A DNA stretch of 47,985 nucleotides from Phaeoceros laevis (taxonomy: Eukaryota; Anthocerotophyta; Anthocerotopsida; Notothyladales), in assembly GCA_049999765.1 (NCBI GenBank), contig JBNGIQ010008823.1, forward strand, positions 1-47,985, given 5' to 3'. Below the pieces are notes generated by a model. That model was not told the origin of the DNA. It saw only the letters and a list, made by a program, of their open reading frames with translations, and did no database searches. Made by a program: the position numbers and the translations under genes. Below, piece after piece: positions 8,122-19,114 of this stretch. How positions within the stretch are numbered: position 1 is the stretch's first letter; the number at the start of each line of letters is the position of its first letter.

Positions 8122-11100
8122 GTGAAGCTGGATAGCGGCTTGGCAGGTTTCCCAGGGGGGATGGGGACCAGAGATGATACCAAAGATCCCCCATGGCAGC
8201 CGCTTTCCCTGCTTCCTTCCACCTCCTCAGGTTCCGCTGCTTTCTCTTTGGGCCGCCTCGCACATCGCGGTGCCTCCCTTTCTCCCGTGGCAGGGCTCGT
8301 GTCACACTCGGGATTAACAATGAATTCGTCGTCTCCCAAGTTTGGTGAGTCTGGTTCTTCCTTTCCAGCTTGTGTAGAGTCGGGTCACACGCCTTCCGTT
8401 GGACCTGGTTCTCAGTCTGTTCGAAATTTGGACGCACTTGTGGACAAACTTCCTTCTTCGATATCGTCTGATGTTGACCAAAGTGGGAGTTTCTGCACAG
8501 AGGGGACTGAAAGCTGCGGTGTGGATGGACCGAGCCTCACTGTTGTTAGCTTGCAGGGGGAGGTGAAATTGTTGTCTGCTGCGAGGGCGACGGGGGATTT
8601 TGCTGGAGATATGGCTGGGGAGTGTAGTCAGGCGTCGCACCTGGCCTTGCTGCACAAGGGCTCGCCGGTTGTCGGGGAAGTGGTTGAGGAGGATGCCACT
8701 GAAACAACAGCTACAAGGATGGTGCAGGATCTTGAGGATGGGGAGCTGGAAGAAGGACAGCTTCTTGGTGACTGGAGTTCAGAGGCTGTTGCGAAGAGTC
8801 CTCACTCGGATTTTCTTGACTGCAACCCTTCTTCACCAGAGTATGTGGCAGAATGCAGTGGACAGAAGCATCGACAGGACCATCTAGGGTTGTGGGATGA
8901 ACCTGGTGCATCAGAAGATGTTTCCAAGGTGTATGTCAGAAGGAAAACAATGTCATCCGGTCCGTCTGGTGGTGATGCCTCCTTGAGTTGGCAATCAGGG
9001 CAGGGTAAAACCTCCTCTCCAAAGGTCAAGGGCCCCAGGAGCACTAGACGGCAACCGAAGAAAAAACATTCAAGCTCAAAGCAGACAGTGAAGAACAAGG
9101 AACCTAGTAAGCAGGAGTTGCAACCGCCTGAAACTTCCAAAGCTGCGTCAATGGTTACAAAGTCAGCACTGAAAACCGATACCCCCAAGTCTAAATTGGA
9201 GAACACGAAAGATGATGTCCCTGAGGAAGGGGAGGTGCTTCCGGTGAGGACAGGAGTTTTGTTGCCGGACGAAGCTTGGTTTTCTGATTCAGCATTACGG
9301 TTTCCATTTACACTTGGGACTGTCCTTCACGTCCTGTGTTTAACCCCTCACAGTATGCCATAGACTGCGTGTTTCAGGAGAAAGGTGCATTGTCTGCGCT
9401 TATTGAGGATGAGGTTGGTCTGTGGACCATGGATGTCTCAGATGAGGAAATTGAGCAGGTCTGTCAAGGGATATGTAATCAGGGACAGATCAATCTTTTG
9501 ATTTCTGCCATCACATGGATCACATTGTTATTCTTGTTTCTTGCTTCTGCCTTCCTAGATGCCCCTAAGCTTATTGCATGAGACTCCGTATCTTAGGTCA
9601 ATGAGCAGCTCGATGGAAAGGGGAAGAGAGGCAGTGGACCGCAAAGAAAGATTACCAAAAAGGTAAATCAAATCGACTCGTTAGTAAAATATTTCCCCCC
9701 ATAATATGTAATCCAGGTAGAGGACTCTGATGCCAGCTATGTTTGAGTTACAGGCTACTTACCGAAAAAAGAGAGCAGAGAAGGAGAGGCAACTGGGCCT
9801 GAGGCCTTCCAAAAGAGTGAAACTGATGGAACCGCCACCTCCACCACCTCGTAAACTATGTATGTTCTTTCTGAAGGGCAGGTGTGCAAAGGTATTGGTT
9901 CTGAAGCATTTACACTGAAGACCCTTTGAACAGATGGTGAGTTATGAGGTGGATATTAACTTGTAATGCTTTGATGGTGCTCTGCAGGGGAATGACTGCA
10001 GTTTCTCCCATGACTGTGTTCCTCTAACAAAGTCTGAGGTACACTCAGAGATTCCCTTCAAACTCTTTCCTCTCGCCTTGCTAATAGATTGTGCAGGATG
10101 GGACTAATCTATGCTATGCAGAGTGTTGTGTTTCACTAACTGCTGTTGAACATTCTTGTAACTGTTTTCCAGCCCTGTAAATTTCTGACGATGGGGTGCT
10201 GCTTAAAGGGCCATGACTGTCCTTATTCTCACGATCTGGCCTTATTTCCCTGCAAATATTTCCACACTCGTGGATACTGCTATGACGCTGAAAATTGCCG
10301 CTTCTCCCATGGGGTGAGTGTTGATGTTGGATACTTATTTTCTGTTTTTCGAACAAGAGTTGCTGCAACAATCCAATTGCATTCCAGATCTGACCAGACA
10401 CTTACATTGAGTATGCAGCCTATCTCTGAGGAAGAACGCAAGAAATTATTGAAACGTCTGGACCAGGAGAGTAAAGACCGCTATCAGACAAAAGACAGGG
10501 CGGTTGAGGGTCAAATTGAAGCAATTGCAACAGGTGGGCTTGATTTGCCTCCTGGCTATGAGTCACTTGGCACCCAGGATATGTTCTCAAGCCCCATGGT
10601 GGTGGATGAAGGCTCCTGCCTTCCAACTCACCCTAGTGCCTTAGAACCTGTTACCTCAGGTAACATCCCTCCTTTTGCAGAAGCTATGCAGGCACAAGTT
10701 GCATCCTATGATGAAGGTTTACGGCCAGTGCTTTCCACCCCAGACAATCCCAATCTTGGCAAAATCATGTCGTTTCAAGACAAAAAGCCGGAGCAAACAG
10801 AGTCTACTCCCATGATGGATCAGAAAGAAGGGGAAAATTTTGTGTTGTTGGCTGCCAGGAAGGCTGCAGCTGCTGCAGTTGCTGCTGGACAAAGGAGCGT
10901 GTTAGAAGCTCGTGGATTGACAAGTGGAGCCAACTCCTCTTTAAGACGGAGCAGAGGCTTGGAGGGCAGTGCCATGGAGCTTTTGAAAGCAACCATGAGT
11001 AAGGAGGAGGCCCCAATAGCACAGATGAAAGATACATCTATATCTAGTACCATAAACGCTACAGGTGGAAGCAACATCAGCAGCGCTATGGCACTCTTGG

Positions 11101-11123
11101 AGGGAATCCTCAAGGGCGACTAA
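8122..11123 (+). CDS. Triple CCCH zinc-finger protein
   Basis: Modelled exons: 8122-9243, 9354-9458, 9597-9662, 9754-9891, 9988-10038, 10173-10313, 10398-11123 (782 residues, all phase 0). The long first exon encodes a Ser-rich, acidic, probably disordered region. Exons 4-6 encode three tandem CCCH fingers. Finger 1 starts at Cys467 (CMFFLKGRC) and is completed across an intron by NDCSFSH. Finger 2 is Cys496 to His514 and finger 3 is Cys521 to His540. They follow a basic KKRAEKER/KRVKL segment, as in plant homologues of the C3H65 type. Such tandem fingers usually bind RNA. The C-terminus carries SEEERKKLL and an Ala-rich stretch. The start could be the ATG at 8161 instead, and the exon 2 acceptor could be after 9377. 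The last intron (84 bp) is in frame without stops, so a retained-intron isoform is possible. Confidence 0.85.
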
Positions 11124-12533
11124 CAACAGGAGTTTGTGTGGCTGCTGACGTGCAACGCTTGCTACAAAATCAATGAACCGAATGCCCCACTCTGTGCCAG
11201 GAGAAAGGAGACTACTAGGTCAAAAACAACTCCTCACCTTTTCCAGCATATATGCTACATTGTTTCCTTCCTCACTCATGTGGCATTATGGCAACTGTCA
11301 GTAACTACTCGTTCAGGTTTTGAGAGAGGTTTCGCACAGGTTGCCAGCCGGTTTAGGGGTTGGGGGTTCCTTTGTAAGAAACCTTGCAGGCTCCACCAGC
11401 ACTGGGGCTTGAGGCTTCGTATTTAGTTCCAAACACGAGGTCACATGGGGGCCTCTAATAATGGTCTCAGACAAAGAAGTCTGTTTCAGGGGCCTCGGCA
11501 GCACAGGAGGATAAGACTAGTCTGGAGCTTGCTCAAGTGATTCTAAACTTTGCTGTCTGTGGTCGTTCCAAAACTGGCGAACGTCAAACTGTCTTGCACC
11601 TGGCGGATTTTATGGCATAGTCCATCCAGCTCACTGTTTTCTCCCATTCCGAGTGTGCTGGTGGGCCAAGGTTTACTCCTTGTTTCTAGCAAGGAAAACC
11701 TAGACGTACTCACATGGTCTGATCAGAACTTGCCAGTTGTTTTCTGGGTGACGTCTATCCTTCCACGGCGTGTCTGTTGCCTGCTGTACAGTACTGAACA
11801 ATTTGTTAACCTACGTCCCCCATTCTTTGCAGCTTGATACATCCCACTTCGGTTCATCATTTGTTTGATTCTGGCCGCCATCATCGTTCGAGACTCTCTG
11901 TACCTAGGAAGGTACGTGGTGACTGCTGCCTACAGCAGTCTGCAAATAGTAAGATTCCTTGTGGAAAGACTGTCCTAGCTTCCGAATGAGAAAACAGGAT
12001 TCACTAGACTAGCTGTTTTACGGCGGCTTCTGGTTGGAATTCTTGCTGTTACAACAGCTGATGGTAACACTTTTGCAAAAGAACCGTCAACTGCCCTTAT
12101 CACACAGCTGTTGAAACTTATTGAAGATTGAAGAGTTTGCAGCGCAGACTTCAGCCAACTCCAGCCATAATGCCATAATGCTGTTAGACTGTACCTGTAG
12201 CCCCTTCTGGCCATGCCAGGATGTGATTGCCACAAAAATACGAAGCGCAAACTTGTAGCACACAAGCTAAAACTTCGATTGCCTCGATAGGACCTTGATC
12301 CCACTCAATCTTCTGCCATCTTATCTAGGTAGCCACCGCATGATGGTGCATGATGAAGACCGGCCGGTGGATGCGTAGTAGGAAGCACGCACGCCGGGCG
12401 TGCCCCAGCAGGACGTATACGGTATTCCTTCGAGCTCTCCGCATACCTTGAGCCGCTCATACTACACATTGCACACCTGCAGGCCGGGCATCCATCCCCA
12501 AGCTTGAAAAGTTAAGCCCTAGCCTGCGACAGC
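11124..12533. other. Intergenic, CCCH gene 3' region
   Basis: The first several hundred bases are the likely 3'UTR of the CCCH gene. No convincing exon, repeat or RNA was seen. A GC-rich patch around 12350-12530 leads into the Cys-rich open frame that follows. Confidence 0.4.
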
Positions 12534-12923
12534 GTGGGAATGGCCTTGGGACGCCGGCCAGGCAGCAGCGGAATCTGGCCATGGCCAGCGGTGGCAAGCC
12601 TAAGCCTAGGCCTGGTGCTGGCGATGTCGGCAGCCGGCTTGATCGGTCTGGCTGGCTGCCAGAAATCGCCCGAATTCTGCAATGCGGAATGGCTGGACAT
12701 AGCCAGCTCGAGCTTGCTAATCTGCCTTGACCACGGCAACGAGGTGGACATCTGCTGCGACCGTCTGGACATGTACATTCTCGACCTCAGCGAGGGCGTC
12801 TGCGGCGTCTGCAACCTCCATTTCAAGACTGGAGGCTGGATTCCACGACACAATTGCGACAACTGGTGCCTGGCGATTGCGAGGGCGGGTGCGCAGGATG
12901 ACGCAGCTGTTTGCAAGCCTTAA
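12534..12923 (+). CDS. Possible small Cys-rich secreted protein
   Basis: The open frame encodes 129 residues. The N-terminus is basic (GRRPG) and followed by a hydrophobic segment, about residues 18-42 (SLSLGLVLAMSAAGLIGLAG), like a signal peptide or anchor. The remainder has ten Cys: one at the end of the hydrophobic stretch, then FC, IC, a CC pair, GVC, GVC, NC, WC and VC. This density suggests a disulphide-stabilised extracellular peptide, but I recognise no family. GC content is higher than the surroundings. No introns are needed. It may be a lineage-specific gene or a chance frame in GC-rich DNA; the antisense frame over the same bases is less protein-like. Confidence 0.4.
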   Translation: MGMALGRRPGSSGIWPWPAVASLSLGLVLAMSAAGLIGLAGCQKSPEFCNAEWLDIASSSLLICLDHGNEVDICCDRLDMYILDLSEGVCGVCNLHFKTGGWIPRHNCDNWCLAIARAGAQDDAAVCKP

Positions 12924-13649
12924 GCAAGCTTGATTTTGAAGTATCTATACGTAAGATTCAGAATTTGAATGAGTTGGCCCTGTGCTACCTGCTGGATCCG
13001 CATTTCGCACTTTGACATCACAGTTGGTGAATCCTTGCACCTTGGAAGCGTTCTTGGATTTGTAAGAGAAAACCGGGACCCGGGACCTTCCTGCGTTTGA
13101 AAGAAAATGAATCGAGTGCACTTGTACTCTTTGCAGTGAATTAAATGCCCCCAGATTGCACTTTGGTGAGCCGTATTCGCAATTTTTCAATGTTGTTCCC
13201 ATCAATCACCAAAGGCAGACCGCGCCCGACCCGCGATGGACAGGATGGCGGCGCAAGCAGAAACCTCGGGATCGGTCGTGCAACAGCTGGGAATAATACA
13301 TTTTAATTATAATTGATAAGTTGATTAGTTATTTAAAAAGCCGCGTCACCTTGCCACGTCATCTCGTAACTCCTAAAGGTCCTAAACGTCTGTTGTTACA
13401 GCCGTACCAACGTTCGCTTGAAGAATCTAAAGACACTCCACCACTAGCCAGAGAGCCAGAGCCAAACCAAAGGACCACTTCTAGCAGGGTGGGACCTTCT
13501 ACCGGGGCACTGGAAACCTGCAGTAGAATGATACAACTGCTACATCTACGTATACATTTTTCTGCAACACGTCACTGCAGGATGCCCCAAATGCAAGTCA
13601 CAAGCCATGATGAGAGGTCAGAAGTTTTCAGAAGTACAGGGAGCTGAGC
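12924..13649. other. Intergenic, LanC-like 3' side
   Basis: Nothing recognisable. The right part is expected to contain the 3'UTR of the minus-strand LanC-like gene. An AT-rich patch lies at about 13295-13340. Confidence 0.4.
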
Positions 13650-15594
13650 TCAAAGCTCGAATCCAGGAAATCTAGCATTCTCGATTTGAGACATATCAAG
13701 GTACAAGCAAGCGGTTCCTGCTAGTCCTTCAAACAAGGACTCTGGATGGTCACCACCGTGCATAGCGCCAGAGCGGATGTGCTCATGAGCGTGGTCATGA
13801 ATGAAGCCTGCAAATGCCCTGGCTCGATGCTTGTGTCTTTCTTCCAGGGTCAGACGATGTAGAGCAAGGAAAACGTAGGTGTTGCCACTCACACCATGGC
13901 ACAGCCCTATCCGTCTGAGAAGGCCCTTCTGCCACACCACATCACCAGCATCTACAGCAGCTTGCACGAAGTCCTTATCCTCCGGGAACACCTGAAATCA
14001 CATATATACCAGACAACATTCAATAAAAAAAACAGCATGTACTTCCACCGACCAAATCCGTGGGAGAAGCATGAAGAAGATGTGCACCAACCTCAGCTGC
14101 TTTGCATAGGGTGAGACCTATCCCAGGTGCACCGTGGCACCAGTGCACCAGCCTGTCCTTATTGTTCCCCTCACTGGAAGGATAGTTTCCAGATGGAAAA
14201 AACCGGTTATTCGTCATGTACCGCAGTGTTGCTTTAACATCATCAGCATCCTCTGGCGGGAGTGGGAAGTAGAGCAGCACGTTGATGATCCCTGCTAAAC
14301 CATGAGCTGCACCCCAGTACCGTGTGCCATGCCACTGGTACATTAACGGGCACCGTTTGTGGTTTGTCGAGGCACCTGCTCTCCCAGCTTGTAGAATCGC
14401 ATCCACTATAGGACCCTGTGATAAATAAAGCGCAACAGAAATAAGTTTCATTATCCAACACTTCAGGACAGAGCTAGGGCGAACATCAGGTGGTAACGGA
14501 AGCCACAACAAGTATCAAGCTGCACTAACCGTGACACTCCAAGGGATTGTTTCCTCCCCTATATGTTTGTTTATGAAGAGGCAGGCATACAAAAACCCTA
14601 CACGGCCATAGAGAAGTTCATATGGCATTCCTAGGCCTCCTTCCGAGGGCCCTGCTGCCATGGCTCGCTGGCTCGCAACCTGTCAATCAAGATGACAACC
14701 TGCCTTCAGAATTCAAACAGTGCATACCATGTAGAGCTCATCTGGCATACCATACATGCATGTGCTGGCTGGCCATGACAGTGAAAAAAGGCTAACCAAC
14801 CTCGTTAAAAAGGTCCAAGTAGTAATGCATTCGCTCCTTGTCGCGTCTACATGACGCAACAACTGCTCCTAAAGCATATATTCCTGGTTGCCCACAAAGG
14901 AATGTAACATGCCTGCATACCCAGAATGTAAAACCTTGATTCTAGAAACTGCCAGCTTCACAGAAGCCACGGATGCATAGAAACTGTGAGCTTAGACCGC
15001 AGACACACACTCACTGCTTCATTGCCCTCCCTGCAGCGTTACAGCTGTCCACGATTTCTGTGCACGTTGCAAGGTCATCTGCATAGCCAGTCATCGTGTA
15101 CGACTTCCAGCAAAGATACGCAGTCCCAAGCACTCCGGTGTACATGGTGGGATCACCGACACGACCCATACTTCGTGACCAGGCCGCTTGCTTTATCTGA
15201 AAACAGCACAATCCACAATACACTGTAGTGCTCTGTTGATGAAACCCAGCATTTTCTCAACCAAAAATAAAGCAACAGGGGAAACAAAATCTGGTCGTGC
15301 CCCAATAGGCACCCCCAAGCGTCTACAATGTAGCCCTAAGAACGTCACGAGGGTGTAGCGGTGGCAGACCTTATCTTTCAAGGCGATTCCAGCCTTGAGA
15401 AACATCTCAGGAGTAGGAGCGATTCCGTCTCGGAAAGCCGTTTGATTCATAATGGGAGGACACTCAATTGGCTGCACAGTCCGCATCATCCCCATGTCCT
15501 CCGCTTCCTCTCTGGACATTCCCACAATCTCGTCTCGCTTGGCCATGTTAGGATGGTAGTCTTGGAGGTCATTGAAGAAGAACCGGTCCGCCAT
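13650..15594 (-). CDS. LanC-like protein (LANCL/GCL family)
   Basis: Minus-strand exons: 15594-15370, 15196-15015, 14912-14801, 14679-14530, 14415-14092, 13991-13650, with consistent phases, giving 444 residues, close to plant GCL proteins. The start MADRFF matches the family's typical N-terminus; an in-frame ATG at 15759 gives an unrelated extension and was not used. The alpha-toroid repeats are visible (YTGVLGTAYL, GRVGFLYACL, GAAHGLAGI, GLCHGVSGN, EGLAGTACL). The zinc ligands are conserved: Cys316 (HWCHGAPG), then Cys362 and His363 (LCHGVSG). Eukaryotic LanC-like proteins add glutathione to dehydroamino acids and are soluble; plant members were once proposed as ABA receptors (GCR2), which is disputed. 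No membrane segment is evident. Confidence 0.92.
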
Positions 15595-16349
15595 TGTGCC
15601 GCAATTGAGTCCACGAGCCCGCTTGCAACTGAACCTCGTAGCGAACACACCTGCCGGATGCACCAGGCAGCCAGTACGCTGTGTCACACGGATTGCAGTC
15701 ACTTGCACGGACATCACAAATATCTCCCCCCGGAAAACAATACAATAATGTGCGACCAAGTCTTCTACGGGATCTTTTCAGCGTCATCTACTTAGTCGAG
15801 GACCTAATCGCACCTCCCTTTCTTCTTCAAGAATGAGCCTCCTCCTCCTCCTCTCCCTCGCAGCAAAGGCAATCGGATTGCAGCTCTTGCGGTTCGCTCT
15901 CGTCAAAGCGGTACCGACCACGGCGAGAAGACCTTGAGAATTATTCCAAGGAATCCACCACTGTATTCATAAGAAAGCCTGGAGCAGGGAAGAGGCCAGT
16001 GTGTGCTCTGGTTGCTTTCCACGTGATAGCAGGTAGTAGCATGCGATTCTGACCCGCCCGCGAGATGGTGGTTGCAGGAAAGATAAGGACACTTCGTGTC
16101 TGAGCCTGCGGTGGGGCCGCAGGTTGCTGCGGGCATGACAATTGCGCCAGGGCAATGCGGAATTGGCGCCTGCCGGGGCTTGCGAGTGCGCGACATGCAC
16201 GGTGGCTGCCAGCGCCTCCAGGTGACTTGGCTGCATTGCTCGGTGGACATCAGGCGATTGCCTCCGACCTGGCAACACCACGCCACTCGTTCTCTAACCT
16301 CCACCTACATACAGTAGACTACCCTATGCTGGTTCGACGGCACTCTTCC
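15595..16349. other. LanC-like upstream region and GC-rich tract
   Basis: The promoter and 5'UTR of the LanC-like gene must start here (left part). From about 16020 to 16290 the sequence is GC-rich and open in several frames on both strands, without a recognisable protein; it is Cys-rich in one minus frame. I do not call a gene. Confidence 0.4.
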
Positions 16350-16353
16350 AAAA
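16350..16353 (-). terminator. Possible Pol III terminator of tRNA-Asn
   Basis: A run of four T on the minus strand lies 28 bases after the tRNA 3' end. Plant Pol III genes usually stop at four or more T. This is the first such run downstream. Confidence 0.45.
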
Positions 16354-16381
16354 CATGGGAGACCGATGTCGAAGTGACCAA

Positions 16382-16405
16382 CGCTAGAGGGAGGGCTTGA
16401 ACCTC

Positions 16406-16438
<33 letters not shown>

Positions 16439-16455
16439 AACTGAGCTACTCCAGC
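16382..16455 (-). tRNA. tRNA-Asn (anticodon GUU)
   Basis: The 74-nt minus-strand sequence folds as a full cloverleaf. The acceptor stem is GCTGGAG with CTCTAGC (one G-T pair) and G discriminator. The D stem is GCTC/GAGC around AGTTGGTTA. The anticodon stem TGTGG/CCACA encloses CTGTTAA with anticodon GTT. The variable loop is AGGTC, and the T stem GGAGG/CCTCC encloses TTCAAGC. No intron is present and CCA is not encoded, as expected for a nuclear gene. Internal A box (TAGCTCAGTTGG) and B box (GGTTCAAGCCC) promoters are intact. It lies on the same strand and 42 bp beyond the MFS transporter stop codon. Confidence 0.95.
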
Positions 16456-16497
16456 ACATGCAAGAATTATGAAATCTTCAAAGTAAATTTTAAAAGT

Positions 16498-18397
16498 TTA
16501 GTGCTTCGTAGCTTCTCCCTTTTTAAGCTCGTCCATGGTCTCCCACATAGGTTGGTTGAGAGTTTCAGGGAGGCCGACTGCAGCCAACCCCCCGAGGACG
16601 CCCGGAATGCCAAACGCAATGAAGGGGAGGGCTGTGTTGGAGTGGCCCAGGCCTGCAATCATCGGGGCCGTGATGGCCCCGATCTGCCCTGCCTGAATCG
16701 CCAGCCCCAGAGCCGCATTGCGCACCACAGTGGGGAACAACTCGCAGGTGTAGATGAAGATGAGGTTGTAGGTCCCTGCCATGCCGAAGATCCCAACCAC
16801 CCCACAGAGCAGCCTGGCCAAATCTTTTGTGGTGAACCCGTCGAGCTTGGAGGCGCCGCCGCCCCCGGGAGACGCCATCGGGCTCCAGATCGGGGCGCTA
16901 CCGGGCGATGGCAGGCCAGGGCTGGCAAGGCCCTGTGGAGCCGAGCTGGAGCTAGGGTTTGGGTCGGGGAAGAGAGTTGCCAGGAGGCAGGCGATGCCGC
17001 TGAGGAGCATGGTGAAGATGACCAGCCGCCTCCTCCCCAGCCTCCCGGTCAGCGCTGCGGTGATGGCGAAAGCGGGAACTTCCACCAGGCTGTTGAAGAA
17101 GACGCCTAGGTACAGGTTGAAGCCGAGGTTGACGATGTTCAAGCTGAGGCCGTAGTAGACCACTGCGCAGGTGAACCAGATGAAGATCATGATGACCATC
17201 CTCCACCTGGTGGCTGGGAGGACGAAGACGTCGATCAGGGTTCCTGACTTTCGTGCATGCACAGTGGGACTACTGCCAGCCCCTGGCTGCTGCTGCTGCT
17301 CCTCCTCCCTCCAGCTGGATGTCTTTGCTGGTCCCTCTGGCAGCGGGAGTGGTGCCGGAGCCTGGTCCGGCTCGTTGTCCTCGTCTGTGATCACGGTCAC
17401 TCCTGGTGGCACTGTCCTCCCATTGCCCTTTGCGATGGCTCGCAGGACAGCCATGGCGTCGTCAGCACGCCCTTTCACCAGGTACCACCTTGGCGATTCA
17501 AACACGAATGGGAGGACGGAGCAGGAGTAGAGCAGGGAAGCCACAGATATCACCATGTAGAGTGCCCGCCAGGACTGCGTCAAGTAGGCCACTAATGGAA
17601 GACACATGATGCCGAAGGAGAAGAAGTAGAAGGCAGACATCCCTAGTTGCCCTCTCTTGGATGGGCCAATGGGTTCTGTGGCGAGGACGAAGGAGGAGAG
17701 CCCTACCCCTGCTACACTGACTCCAGCAAGTCCTCTGATGATGAGGTAGACGTAGTAGGTTGGGGAAAAAGCGGTGGCGATGCCTACCAGGCCAGTCATC
17801 ACGCATGCCAGCACCAAGCTGCCTTTCCGGCCAAGGAACGAGTCAGACAAATTTCCAAATATTCCAGCACCTGCACAGAGCAGCCTAAATCAGACCGCAT
17901 TGACGCCAGGTGATCTCATGCATGCGCCTGAAAGAAGGATTGTTGAGGTGTGGAGGACATGTACCTATTAAGCAGCCGATGAAGAAGAAAGACTGTACTA
18001 GCCCTACTTTGTAGTGGTCGCCACATATGAGCCCGAACTGAGAAACTGAGGACACCGAGGCACTTTCCACCCACTCCCACGAGCTGGGGTCCAAGTCACA
18101 GATGTTGGAAGAAGGAGAGCACAATGAGGTGGTGTTCGAAAGAAGCATGAGGTTAGGAGCAACGGCGTCGGTGCATCTCCATTGTGGCTCCTTGTCTGCG
18201 AAGATCATGACCAGAGTGTGCATGGACTCGATGGACCAGGCCAAGCTGACAAGGAAGAATTGCCAGAATTGTCCCCAACCGAATTCCCCCACCCATTTCT
18301 GGAGCACACAGTCGACAGTCAGTTTCTCCACAGAAACTGCAACAGAGTTACCATTCTCCTTGGGCAGCTGTTCGATGTGTATCTCAAGAGATTCCAT
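16498..18397 (-). CDS. MFS transporter, organic cation/carnitine (OCT) type
   Basis: There are two exons, 18397-17965 and 17870-16498, split by a 94-bp intron (phase 1), giving 601 residues. A hydrophobic segment (about 42-66, WQFFLVSLAWSIESMHTLVM) is followed by a long Cys-containing extracellular loop, then TM2 ending in the MFS signature GNLSDSFLGRKGS, which the splice restores. The OCT-type SPRWYLVKGRADDA motif follows TM6, and GRLGRRRLVIF lies in the second half. Twelve membrane segments can be traced. Two low-complexity inserts are notable: an acidic/Pro-rich cytosolic loop with a Gln run, and a Ser/Pro/Gly-rich stretch (PSSSSAPQGLASPGLPSPG) between later TMs, making the protein longer than typical plant OCTs (about 500-530). 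The substrate cannot be inferred. It is divergent from SWS1 and immediately upstream of tRNA-Asn. Confidence 0.88.
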
Positions 18398-19114
18398 GGA
18401 AAGCCTGTCAGGTGGATGAGATTTGAGGCAAACAAGGGAGCCACATTAGTGCTGGAAAGGTCTGAGTGGCTTCATCAATGAACCCAATAGGCGATCATCG
18501 ATGAAGCCAAGAGGGGAAGATGCACTGAATCAAGAACAACGCCCTGACGACCTCCTCAGCTATCGCAGGAGGAGGAAGTCAGGTACCAACGTCTTGAAAA
18601 CTCCTGGGACCTAAATTTTCAGAGTCTTCTATCCTTGGACTTGAGACCTGGGCACTACTACGGTAGCTTTGGGCCGGGCAGAGCTAGCGTAGGCAGACAA
18701 AGTCTCATTGTGCCCTGTACTTGTGCTAATCGGCCGGCAGTTTTCGAGAATTTCGTGCACAGCGCAGGAACTGTGTTCACGGGAGGACAAAGAGTAGCCG
18801 AAGAGTGGTTGGAGGAATCCGGCACTCTTCATGTAGCTAGGACAGGGGTCGGACATGAAAGGACAAAACTGAAGACATCGGGAGTACCGGGCGAATGGTA
18901 CTGCTCGTCGCTACTGAAGTAGAGACTAGAAGGAGGGGCACGGCTTTGACGCTTTCGCGACCCCGATACTCGATCAAGCATGTATGGTGTGGTGCCTAGC
19001 GCATTGCCAAAGTTAGCACCTGTACAATCTCGCGCACACGATCTGAGTGTCTCAGAAGGTCCTTGGACCCACAGGTCTCGCTGGACATCGGCGCCTGCCT
19101 AGGGTTTGTGGTGC
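18398..19114. promoter_or_regulatory. Divergent intergenic region, MFS / SWS1
   Basis: This region separates two genes transcribed away from each other and must hold both promoters. No exon or defined motif was identified. Confidence 0.4.

Noticed and set aside
12512-12916. Minus-strand frame opposite the Cys-rich protein
   Set aside because: Composition rich in Ser/Arg/Pro without structure; the plus-strand frame is the more protein-like of the two.
15595-15759. N-terminal extension of the LanC-like protein
   Set aside because: The family start MADRFF is present at 15594; upstream residues do not resemble the family or a transit peptide.
15903-16317. Overlapping open frames in the GC-rich tract next to tRNA-Asn
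   Set aside because: Several frames on both strands are open simply because the DNA is GC-rich; no motif, splice pattern or conserved start.
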